Below, piece by piece: positions 11,403 through 21,400 of a DNA stretch of 64,000 nt. Position numbers and translations under genes: made by a program. Numbering within the stretch: the first letter of the stretch is position 1; each line of letters starts with the position of its first letter. The notes beneath the pieces were generated by a model. It made no database searches. It saw nothing but the letters and a program-made list of their open reading frames with translations, and was not told where the DNA came from. Where the stretch lies: contig OX439044.1 in the NCBI GenBank assembly GCA_949317995.1, forward strand, positions 23,880,733-23,944,732, read 5' to 3'. The stretch comes from Acholoe squamosa. Taxonomy: Eukaryota; Annelida; Polychaeta; Phyllodocida; Polynoidae.

Positions 11403-12287
11403 CACTCTAAAAAATGTGTTTTGTTTTTAAACACTTTTACCTGTATTTAAAACACTTTCTTGTAACACTTTGTTAAACACTTTTTTGGGCAAAACACAAA
11501 ACACTTTTCAAAAAGTGTTTAAAAATTCAAGTGTTTTGATTAAAATGTGTTTTAGATAAAAAAGTGTTTAAGTGATTCTGAGAATAAAGTGTTTAGGTCC
11601 AGAGAGTGTTTAAAATGAGCTTCAGGCAAATTTATGCCCTTGCTATTATTTCGTTTTCCTTATAAACCCATTGTCCCAGTTTTAGGATTGGTAAGTCCTT
11701 CCTACTGCATATTGCTGTCTCTCTGCAGGTAGAGAATATTGAAGTTATGTTGATAGCAAGTTGATGAATGTTGATCATCCAGTTATCAACATTGATTCTC
11801 AGAATCTGTGCTAATCAGGCTTGGCCTACAGTCAAGATGAGTTCAAACACATTGATGCACATAGTTAGTCAGAGAGTTTAGGACTGGGATGTATGTATTA
11901 ATCCTGAATGTTACAAAATGGGTGTTTATCATGGGTTACATTGGAATCAAGGTATTGAGAAGGTAATTTTTATATATTTCTTTTACAAATCCATTCTAAA
12001 ATAAAGTGTCAATGTTACGTTCTATCAAGAAGCTGCGTATTATTATCATTTATACTTAAATTCAGACATCTGTGTCCATATGAATGTTACAATACTACCA
12101 TCATAGGTGGCCCCTGCCACCTGGTGAGTTGGATTGGAACCAAGTATTAAAACACTTTTATAAACCTAAACACTTTTGCAGGAAAAGTGTAAAGTGTTTT
12201 AGGAAAAGTGTTTAGATGATGAAAATGTGTTTTACCAAAAAGTGTTTTGGTAAAATATGTTTTAGTTAAAACACATTTTTTAGAGTG
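11403..12287. mobile_element. CACTC-ended non-autonomous transposon B (AAAGTGTTT motif)
   Basis: The inverted ends are CACTCTAAAAAATGTGTTTT, a perfect 20-bp match between left and reversed right. TA flanks both sides (11401-11402, 12288-12289). About 210 bp on the left and 150 bp on the right are dense in AAAGTGTTT and AAACACTTT. The 500-bp middle lacks the motif and has no coding frame. It is inserted in a minisatellite, which fixes both boundaries. The architecture fits a CACTA/EnSpm-like non-autonomous element. Confidence 0.75.
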
Positions 12288-12289
12288 TA

Positions 12290-12525
12290 CCTACACCACC
12301 TGGTGCCACCACTTCCTGCACCACCCTGTGCCGCCTGCACCACCCAGTGCAACCTCTAGTTGTACCACCCATTGCCACCACTACCTGCGCCACCCAGTGC
12401 CACCACTACCTGCACCACCCTGTGCCACCTACACCACCCATTACAACCTCTAGTTGCACCACCCAGTGCCACCGCTACCTACACCACCCAGTGCCACCAC
12501 TACCTGCACCACCCAGTGCCACCAT
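12290..12525. repeat. Minisatellite, right part
   Basis: Continuation of the 11290-11402 array, with about ten more units such as GCCACCACTACCTGCACC followed by ACCCAGT. Several forward frames stay open through it only because the repeat lacks stops. Confidence 0.8.
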
Positions 12526-12968
12526 CATTTCCCAATATTGGCTGATCAATACAAAGTAAAGGGGTCGCAGGCAAAAGAGATGAAAAAAGTGTTGAAGACA
12601 GGCGTACGAAATGACCTCTTCCAGCAACGGGTCAATATGTTTCTAGTCAATGTGGTGAGCATACCGCGTACTGGAAAATGTTAAGTTGAAACGAGCAGAG
12701 ATCTAGCGTGAAGTGATTAAAAACACTAAATAGAATAGAGTTGAGGATACATCCCCGTCTAGCAAAGGCACCTGATGAACACCGCCTGATATTCGACGGT
12801 GCCTCCGGACGATTAATTAACTACCATACGGCAAACAGAGTAATAAGAATTTCCCGGTTTTTAACAGTGGCGGATTTTGATGAAGGCGCAGCAGTGGGGT
12901 CACTTGTTTCCGTCATTCATGCGGTGCTTTGGATGCGTTCCGGAAGTTACAGACTACAACACAAAACA

Positions 12969-13407
12969 TCAGCAGACAAATGTGTGCTGGTGTTGTCGGT
13001 TGTCTGGAAGAGTCTGAAGGACCTGATACATGTTGCCTATGACAAACTTGTCTGCTGAAGTCTCGAGTAAAATCCTGGTGGGAATTTGCATAACTAAAGT
13101 AAATTGGTCAAAAGTCACATGATACAACGTACCTACTTATCACATGACTGCCAGGGCTGCCCTTATTGGTCAGTTTGCTGCAGACTAGTCAGAACAAGTC
13201 TGCTGCCCATGATACATGGCACATTTTGAGCAGACAAGACCAGGTTTGAGGAGACAGCAGACAGAAAATATCAAATGTGTTTGATGTCTGCAGACAAGTT
13301 GAGACTACAGCAGACATTTGTCTCGAAGCATGATACATGGCACATTTTCAGCACACAAGTATGCTGCAGACATGTGTGCAGTAGTCTTGTGTGCAAAAGT
13401 CTGCTGA
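12969..13407. mobile_element. Inverted-repeat element rich in GCAGACA
   Basis: Both ends show TCAGCAGAC followed by a TG/GTGTGC-like stretch in inverted orientation. Inside are at least eight copies of GCAGACA or TGTCTGC. A phrase CATGATACATGGCACATTTT is repeated about 118 bp apart (13208 and 13327). No coding frame is convincing. The design is a short motif repeated in both orientations within a foldback element, parallel to the CACTG elements, but the ends differ. Confidence 0.5.
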
Positions 13408-13589
13408 AAATCACGCCGCTACTGCCGTATATCATGGGCTTTAGACGGGTCCCCAAAAGTTTGGTCCGGATGTGGATTCGGGATGGTCCGGATGGTATCA
13501 GTCACCCCGATTATCATGAAGTAGTCAGGCTCGAGCCCTTTGGGATCGGGTTCATTATGCCACCTATTGGCATCTCACTGTGGCATACA

Positions 13590-13760
13590 GTATATGGTCG
13601 TGAAGATCACGACCCGGCGCTTATAGTGGGGATTACCCCCGGCTCTTATAGAAGACAAGGGCTAATTCAAGGTCTGCCGTTAGTGCCTTACATTCCGTGA
13701 CGCTTATTTGAACCAGCGCTCATTCAAATCCCGGCGCTTATAAAAACGAAGATACGGTTG
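13590..13760. repeat. Degenerate GCGCTTATTTAAGACC-type repeat, copy 2
   Basis: Phrases CCCGGCGCTTATA, CCCCCGGCTCTTATAG, TGACGCTTATTTGAACC and GGCGCTTATAAAA repeat within 170 bp. They are in the opposite orientation to the related set at 9230-9540. Confidence 0.4.
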
Positions 13761-16700
13761 TTCAGTGTTTAGGGGGAGCATAGGTCTTAATTGATTTTTA
13801 AACCGTGACGAGGGGCTGTGGCAAGCTTTTCTAAATCAAATATATTCAATCCCATCCCTGTCATGGTCATTTCGGCTTATCTGTCGCCTCGCTGTTGTCT
13901 ATTCATCTGCATTGCACTGCATCGATGTTCGTCAATATGCCCAAAACCTAGCTCATTTCTCACACAAAAAGACTTCAGACAGGGCATAAAGGGGTGGGTA
14001 TCAGGTCCTCCAGCACTGGGGTTGGGCAAACAGCATCAAGTCAGAGTAGTTGGTTAGTACCACTTGGGAGCCTCCTACCCCAAACACACACCTCGCTATG
14101 GGTGAGTGGGAGGGCGTAGAATACTCTCGGGATCCGCAGATGAAACCCAAGTGGGAATGTAGCGCAGGTAAGACAACAGTGTATTGGTATTAAGCAGGGG
14201 ACTCGCTAGGGAACAGCGCCCACGGACAAACATGCCTTTCGCCGTATAGCCTGGGGCCATATTGTAGCAGACGACATCTGACACCGCCAAAATGGGGACC
14301 AGCGAAGGCATGGCCGGGTCTAGACTCTTCTTGAATGTCCTGTATACATATATGAGGTGTTTTTAAGCTCCGTCTGCGCTGGCACAGGCATACTTCGACA
14401 AACATGTGCCCCACAGCCAGCACCACCCTATACCCTCTGGTTGCAGCAGAGCCCACATCTATACCTTCCTTTATTTGCCCCTTTTAACGGACCAAGTCAA
14501 GCATAGAATCTAGGCAGCAACGAGCCATAATACCGATCATTGCTTGGGTATAACCCCATGCCCTCTACACTATTATAAATGATAACTACTGTAGATCAAT
14601 TCACAATAATGCTGATAAACATTATTGAGAATGTCCTCTTGGTGTTACAATGAAATAGCTATTTGCATCTTTATTGAAACAATTGCACGTGTTGTCGTCG
14701 ATCACAAGAATTGTGAACTTGATACGAAATACCAGGTCAGCAATCTGGACACCAGGGTACCCACTATATACCTGTGGGTGCTGCACCCCTCGGGTCGGTA
14801 TCAGTGCCCCATCATTGGCCCTGATTACAGGAGGCACAGGGCATTATTCACACAAACGCCCAATTAGTGTCAGAAGAGCCCAAAAGCGGTACTGTGGGAA
14901 GGAAGTGAGGAGGGCGTAGCTGCGTCCTCTATCCTGTCCAACCAGTGTCCAGTCCCACAGGTCTTGGGGTCAAGGGTATCTTTCCACCCCCTCGCCCATA
15001 TCTCTTTTTTTTTTCTTAGAAGTTGTTGTTGAACGACTTCTGAATAAGTGGGTGGGCGTTGACGCGTTGGTGGTGCCTGGTAATTCGTACAAGGATTGAA
15101 GGCAGGTGGGTTACTGAGTGGGGGCTGATGGGGGGAGGGGGGCAGTCTGGTAAGGTACATGACCTCAGGTGACCTTCTGACCGGATGGACCGGTCACACA
15201 AATTGCGCATCCGCGCGTCTCGTGCATGCTTGTGTAATTTTGTGCAGATCGTGGTGGAATCGTATGTATCTTTTTGTTGGCACTGTTTTTGGGGTTGAGC
15301 TTGCTGTGATATGTGCCATGTCCCGCCTCAGGAAGTGGTCACTACTTAACAACTGGTAGACTTGAAATTGCACACCCATAATTTTGACCCTCGAGATGTT
15401 TGCTGGTGTGAGCATATATTTTTCTTTTCAGCAAAAACCTTTTACTACATGTACAGCGTTTGGCATCGATGGGAAGATCAAAAGGAGTAATATCCAGGGG
15501 AAAAAACGAATGTCAACCCCTTACAGCATCTAAAACACGGTTGCAGCTGTTCTGTCCACGTGAGGGCCTGGGTGTGAGTAGTATAGTGGTTAGGCTAGAA
15601 ACCTACCCCTGAATTCCGCTCCCGCTTCTCTCTCACTACATATGGGGCAGGTGGAAGCCTTGGCCAACTTGTTGGAAACTGTTGGATGTGCGTGAGTGAG
15701 CAGCCTCTCCCAGCAGATGTTATCACTAATAAGTTATCTGAATGTGTGGGGGAGAGTGTGAACTGACAAGATTATAACAAGATTATATATCTATAATCCT
15801 CCCTCTCCCTATCTGTGAACTGACCTTCAGACAGAAGGAAGTAAGGGGAGAGGGGTTGGGGGTTGAAGCCCTATGCCTGCGGTAGTAATACATACCACAG
15901 ATGCCCAGCATATATAGGGGTCAACCCCATTGTCCACTGGGCGCAGACAATATAAGGAGGTTTAGCAGACCCAGACGTAGCACTCTATCGTGGAGGGGTG
16001 GAACGTACGTTACCAACGTGAAAACCACATTTTCTGCGTCCCAATTACGTAGGCAAATCCTGCAGAAACTCTGTACATTTGAATATTGTCATTAAAGGTA
16101 TATTTAGACACATATCTTACTATGTAATGTATCGAATGATTTCGCTAGAACGCTATATAATAATACCCACCTCTAACACATAATTGCACATGTATGTATA
16201 ACCCTACCATAATACCTGGGTCACCACCCCATTGAGGGTCGCATAGTGTACCAGTGCATTGATACAATGAAGATTCTGCAGATAATCATGTGATTCATGA
16301 CGACCAATGGGAAATTAACCTGGAGGCATCAGGTGGCCCTTGCATCGCTAATACATGGTATTATATGACACAGACACATACATATCATAATCTCTGTTAA
16401 AAGCTTAAATCCCGAAGTTGATGACATTAGAAATGACCATTGTACTGTACTCATTGTAAGAGGTGGTATGACATAGGAATTCTGTTTGTTATTCAAGTGA
16501 GTTGACCCATTGTAGAGTGTGAGTTAAAAGCCTCAGTGAGTGTATAAAGTGATAAATCTTGATGAACATTGAGTGGGTAAAAATGAGCCACAGTGGGACA
16601 AAAGTATCCATAATGACACACCAATTTGCATGTACTACCCCATATTTATACCACGGTTATCACTTTTCAGAACGATTTCGGGTGCCCAAACTGGATAATC

Positions 16701-16871
16701 TGAGTGCTTTTGTCACAGGATAAAGGCACTTAGTTGACACTTGAATATTGACCTTGTTCTTTTTCTATACTATGGTGCAGCTTCCTAGGCAAACTAAACC
16801 GATCATACTAGACAGGCATATAGAATGTCTATATAATATTACCGGGGGTATACTGCATTTTCAATACAGCA
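13761..16871. other. Unassigned non-coding stretch
   Basis: No gene is recognised on either strand; the frames present are short and carry no motif I know. The only notable item is a tRNA-like A box near 15580. Confidence 0.5.
15579..15640 (+). repeat. tRNA-derived SINE-like head, degenerate
   Basis: TAGTATAGTGGTTAGGCT closely resembles a tRNA A box / D arm. About 25 bases later CTGAATTCCGC could be a decayed B box. The flanks do not fold as an intact tRNA, so a SINE fragment or tRNA pseudogene is the likely source. Confidence 0.3.
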
Positions 16872-17773
16872 CACAGAAAAAAAATCCAAGTTAGTCAGTC
16901 TAACTTAACTTAGTCAAAACAGCTAAATAATCTTAGTTAGTGCATCTGACTAACAGGTGACTTACATTGACTAACTTATGTTAGACTCATTGACTACCCA
17001 AACGTTAGCAACTTTGACTAAGGGACGATACCGGCTTTTCACAACAGGTGGCAGGCTCGTTTGCAACAGGACTTTTCTGATGGGTGTGTACCACAAATGG
17101 TTCTATGAATGTCAAAATTATGGTGAATCTTGATTGCTCTATATGCTCAGGGCTTTCACAATTCAACCTAACCTCATGCTTGACAAAAATACCAAATAAA
17201 TTGATGAGTTATCAAAGGAACCAGGTAGTGAGATAGATAACACCCATTCTGTGGTAATCTAGATATATACTTGTATGCACACTATTGCATCTCAATTTGT
17301 GTTGTAAACCCAGGGCTTTGGCTCAGGGTTTGCAAAAGAAAGAAATGGGAAGCATTTATCATGATCCCTAATTGATGAGACTCTGTTTTACAGGTTTGTA
17401 AATCCTATATAGGGTTTAGACATACCTTTTACATAGAAATGTATGTGTCAGAATATTATTAGCAGACATGGTCGAAACCAAATCCTACTGTTAAACCTAG
17501 CATATGAGGTATGCCTGTGGATATGCCCTGCCTGTAAGCGTCATCCTATGTTTAGGACAATGCTATAAGCAAATGTAGGCCACTTAGATGGTCTATAAGC
17601 CAGCAGTCAAAATGAGGCAAACCAAGAGAAGTGGTCGTTTTGACTAACAGTTAGTCGTATTTGACTAAGAAAAACTTGGACACTTAGGCACATGCTTTTG
17701 ACTTACTATTGTTAGAAAGTTATCCATTTTGACTAACATCTGACTAAGATTTTGAAGATTATTTTTTTCAGTG
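16872..17773. mobile_element. CACTG-type element D (TTAGTCA motif)
   Basis: The left end is CACAGAAAAAAAATCCAAG and the reversed right end is CACTGAAAAAAATAATCTT. About 160 bp inside each end is crowded with TTAGTCA/TGACTAA and GTTAG variants. The 600-bp middle has neither the motif nor a coding frame. One end base differs (CACAG) and no target duplication is left, so it looks older than elements A-C. Confidence 0.6.
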
Positions 17774-18152
17774 AAGTGATCGCATCTATTAGATGAAGGT
17801 GGTGGAATCTATGACAGAATCGCATGAGGTAAAAACAATTAAGATATGAATGCCTAAACCCATCGCATACATTCGGAAACTGTTACCAGAACCTCCTTTC
17901 TCAACAGACCCTCTGGCCCAGCTCGGCCTGGGGGCGTCCCAGTGCGTGTGCCCCCCGCGTGGCTGGAGGAGGAGGTTGTCCTCGTCCACCAGAGGTCAGC
18001 ACTCCCTCCTGCTGGTCAGACGTTTGCCAACCTCCTGTCTACGACCGTTGGTCCGTGAAATGACCGCTACCCGCCGCCAGCCCACGCCTGCTGGCCAATA
18101 ACCCACCCAGGCACTGTCCGACATCACTAAAACCACCATACTTCTCTCTGCA

Positions 18153-18252
18153 GCTCTATTTTACACCCGGCCTCTCTCCCGGTTTTCTTCAATTATACAC
18201 AAAATATTCAGGTTTATGGGTTCCCAGCAGGAGGCTGTTGAGGGTGGACGGG
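18153..18252 (+). other. Weak exon-like segment
   Basis: A pyrimidine-rich acceptor (TTCTCTCTGCAG) is followed by a frame open for about 33 codons until a TAG at 18250. There is no good donor and no recognisable peptide. Probably chance. Confidence 0.1.
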
Positions 18253-18287
18253 TAGCCACTATAACTGTACCAAAGTACAGAGATACA

Positions 18288-18422
18288 TCGGCGGATCCAG
18301 GGGGTGGCGGAGGGGGCACGTCTCCCTTAGACCTCCTAAAATGGGCCTTTGTTAGACTGTTAACTATATATAGGAAATGGGGTACCAAACCCTGACTACC
18401 CCCCCCCAACTAAATCTGGTCT
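18288..18422. mobile_element. Decayed hAT-type MITE remnant
   Basis: The left side reads CGGCGGATCCAGGGGG. The right side, reversed, reads CCAGATTTAGTTGGGGGGGG. These resemble damaged copies of the CAGTGGCGGATYTAG.GGGG ends seen intact at 36750-37128. Confidence 0.35.
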
Positions 18423-18453
18423 TGCTTGTCCCCCCTATACCACCCATTAGACC

Positions 18454-18456
18454 TTT

Positions 18457-18527
<71 letters not shown>
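18454..18527. repeat. (TTTC)n microsatellite
   Basis: About 18 nearly perfect tetranucleotide units. Confidence 0.95.
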
Positions 18528-18601
18528 ATTAGTACTCTATCTAAATGTGTGGAAGAAGGGGGAGGGGTCCTGACCCAGGGGACTCGCCCCCAGATCTACC
18601 C

Positions 18602-19381
18602 CAGGAGGTTAATTCAAAAGATCCTGGGATTTCTACCCCTGCAATCTTAGTGTAGGCACATACCATAAGACCTGGCAAGTCTACCCTATCTAATGCAGTG
18701 GTTGCAGGCCTGTCAGGAATAGCAAGTCCTGAGATCACTTCACTATTCCTTTTCCAGTGCTAAGATCACTGCGATTTTAGTGAAAGAATTGCATAGTGGT
18801 TTAACCTGAGTACAAGAGCACTTACAGGGAACACTTCTGATCGAAAGAGTGAATAGCCTGTTGCATACATTTAGAGGGGAGGGAGGACGTTTGCTGAGAG
18901 TCCTTGAGGACCCTAGGGCTACTCATGCGTTAAGTGCACTGTAAGGTAATTCTTCCCTTCTCTCTCTTTGTCCTGGGGGGGCACAATGCTTCTAATAGGC
19001 AAGCATAACTCATACATTCATGGGAACAACTCTTGAATACTGTATGGGGTCACTCAACTGCACCCTGTGCTCTTTTGTTAGCCCATATGGGGACGGGGAA
19101 CGATGGTATAAACATTGTTGTGAAGAAGAGTGACTCCCCAGCTATTCCTTTATTTTGGGACTCTTACCCCTGTGCCCAGTCAGTATTTGTTGGAATAGTG
19201 TAGGAGGGCTGAGATTAGACTGCATTCACTTTTCCTAGCCAGCAATAAGATCGATGCGATCTTATTGCTGGCTAGGAAAAGTGAACGAAGTCTAATATTA
19301 AGATTGCTTAATAGGATAAGACAGAATAATTCCTAAGATCGCTGAAGTTGCGATCCCAGGATCTTTTGAATTAACCTCCTG
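18602..19381. mobile_element. Inverted-repeat transposon, copy 1
   Basis: A perfect 29-bp terminal inverted repeat begins CAGGAGGTTAATTCAAAAG at both ends of this 780-bp element. The interior is non-coding and contains an 81-bp palindrome plus further AAGATCR..YGATCTT inverted motifs. It is paralogous along most of its length to copy 2 (19550 onward), and so serves as an empty-site reference for the retroelement insertion there. No target duplication is visible. Confidence 0.75.
19215..19295. repeat. 81-bp near-perfect palindrome
   Basis: The arms include 29 perfectly paired bases around a 3-base centre (CGATCTTATTGCTGGCTAGG on the right arm). Beyond a 3-base mismatch, TTAGACT / AGTCTAA also pairs. 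In copy 2 of the same transposon the corresponding region near 20040-20100 keeps only part of this symmetry. Confidence 0.85.
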
Positions 19382-20143
19382 AGTTCTCTTTGATACACCC
19401 TGCAGCATTTCATGTGCGACACTTTCCAAATGGATAATGTCGTCTTGGATAAACCTGAAAACTGACCCACAGATTGCTGAAATTATATACCAAGGTTCCA
19501 GGCCTACACAGGTTCCATGTCATCTATAGTGGGTCCGCCATTGTTTTATCTGGAGGTTAATTCAAAAGGTCCTGAGATTTCTACCCCTGCAATCTTAGCG
19601 TAGGCACATATCATAACACCTAGCCAGTTTACCCTATCTAATGCAGTGGTTGCAGGCCAGTCAGGCACGGCAAGTCCTGAGATCACTTCACTATTCCCTT
19701 TCCAGCTTTCCAACTGCAATCTTAGTGAAATAATTGCATAGTGGTTTTACCTTAGTACAAGAGCACTCACATGGACCACTCCTGCTCCCAAGAGTGAATG
19801 GGAGGGAGGACGTTTGCTGAGAGTCCTTGATGGCTCTTCAGGATACTCAGGCATGAAGTGCACTTGAATGCTGTACAAGGTCAACTGCACCCTATACTCT
19901 ATAAGTAGCTCATATAGGGGGTAGGGAACGCTTGTGTAATCATTCTTGTGAGAAGGAGTGTTTCCACTGCTATTCTTTCAGTATGGGCCTCTTGCCCCTG
20001 TGCACAGAATGTTCTACTTGGAATGGTGTAGAGCGCTGAGGCTAAGATCACTGCGATCTTAGTGCTGGCTGTGAAAAGGCAAGACAGTCTAATCTTAAGA
20101 TCGCTTAATTGGATAAGGCAGAATAATTCCTAAGATCGTTGAG

Positions 20144-20148
20144 GTAGC
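20144..20148. other. Target-site duplication, left
   Basis: GTAGC immediately before the 5' LTR matches GTAGC at 25678-25682 after the 3' LTR. The paralogous transposon copy 1 carries GTTGC once at the corresponding site (19348-19352), confirming a 5-bp duplication. Confidence 0.9.
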
Positions 20149-20386
20149 TGTCACAGTACCATATAATAACTGTGCTGCCACCTAGCGTTACAATCTAACA
20201 CCAACATAGACCTAGGACAGGTGCCTCCACCTAGTGTTAGATATTGAGCAGATAGTGTTGCAATAAATCTACTTCCTCCTCTTCCTGTTTACATCCAAGA
20301 GCACCAGACATGACTTCTGAGTTCCTCCCTTATAATCTGTATCTATCCTGTAGTTAAAGTAACCATCCACCATTCAAAACATAACA
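20149..20386 (+). repeat. 5' LTR
   Basis: A 238-bp terminal repeat, TGTCACAG...AACATAACA-type ends. It contains AATAAA at 20262-20267, a plausible polyadenylation signal, and an AT-rich CATATAATAAC block near its left end. Identical to 25440-25677 by eye. Confidence 0.95.
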
Positions 20387-20404
20387 TGGCTGTCAGAACA
20401 TGGG
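20387..20404 (+). promoter_or_regulatory. Probable primer-binding site
   Basis: TGGCTGTCAGAACATGGG begins directly after the 5' LTR. Starting with TGG and containing GTCAGAA resembles the complement of a tRNA-Leu 3' end, allowing one extra base. The exact tRNA was not established. Confidence 0.5.
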
Positions 20405-20651
20405 GATCTACAGGTGGAATAATGCAGAAGACCCAGACTACACAGAAAGTGCCAATATTTTGACAAAATTTGGGGGGTCTTAGGGCAAGACAAAGGAACC
20501 TCTACCCACATGCTTAGTGGTATGGTAAGAATACACACATCCAAGGCAGACCTGTAAGTAAATGACTTTTACATACTATTGTGCATGGAACTTACCAAGG
20601 AGACATCACACACAGGAGTTAAATAGGGATCTACATTGACTATCATTCTGA

Positions 20652-20729
20652 CACTGGCTATACTCTGTCCAGTTCTATCACTGGCTATACTCTGTCCAGT
20701 TCTATCACTGGCTATACTCTGTCCAGTAC
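20652..20729 (+). repeat. Three-copy 27-bp repeat in the retroelement leader
   Basis: Units of ACTGGCTATACTCTGTCCAG plus TTCTATC are repeated three times almost perfectly, between the primer site and gag. It may be a recent slippage duplication or a leader signal; the sequence does not tell. Confidence 0.9.
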
Positions 20730-21400
20730 CTACTGCTGTTCCTGTGGGCATAGCCACTACCTACTGACATTGGTAATCACACTACATATATAGCAAACAG
20801 CAGTGTCCCTATACAAAAAAAAAACAACAAAAAAACTCTATTACACTGATATATACCGACAGTATATAAGCAACTAAAGGAAGAAAATTACAAAAAATTG
20901 ACACTATTGTAATATTGTAAAAATATACAAAATCCACTCTGACAGAGTGGTAGACATAATATTTGCAATATTTACATGACATTTCTATGGCTCTGTGGAC
21001 AATTTTTGAGTGACATTCAATAACCAGGTGCTATAGAATTTGACAAAAGTGACTTTATCCTATTGTTATTGCTGAAATATCATATATTATACAAAAATAT
21101 CCCATTTTGACTAAATGTGAATTTTAATATATATGGTATAAACCTGACAGGGGCAGCACAGATAGTTAATTTTCTGGAGATCATTTTACTGGAATTTTGA
21201 CTCTCCCAAAAAAAAAATCATAACTTGTGCGGACAAACTTTAGGATAGGGAGGTGAGTGGTAAAGGCTCACAAGAGGGTGCATGTGCTGGCAACCGCTCC
21301 CCTCAAGACATTTTTTCTTTTTTGGTAGGAACAGAAAATCTGCCATTTGAGACTCTGACATTCGAACTTATACCGGTCTGACGCGCAACTCGCATACACC

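Noticed and set aside
12247-12684. Proline/histidine-rich frames as proteins
   Set aside because: They are readings of the CACCACTACCTGC minisatellite in several frames.
18935-18945. GCACTGTAAGG as a further CACTG element end
   Set aside because: No A-run, no motif array and no inverted partner nearby.
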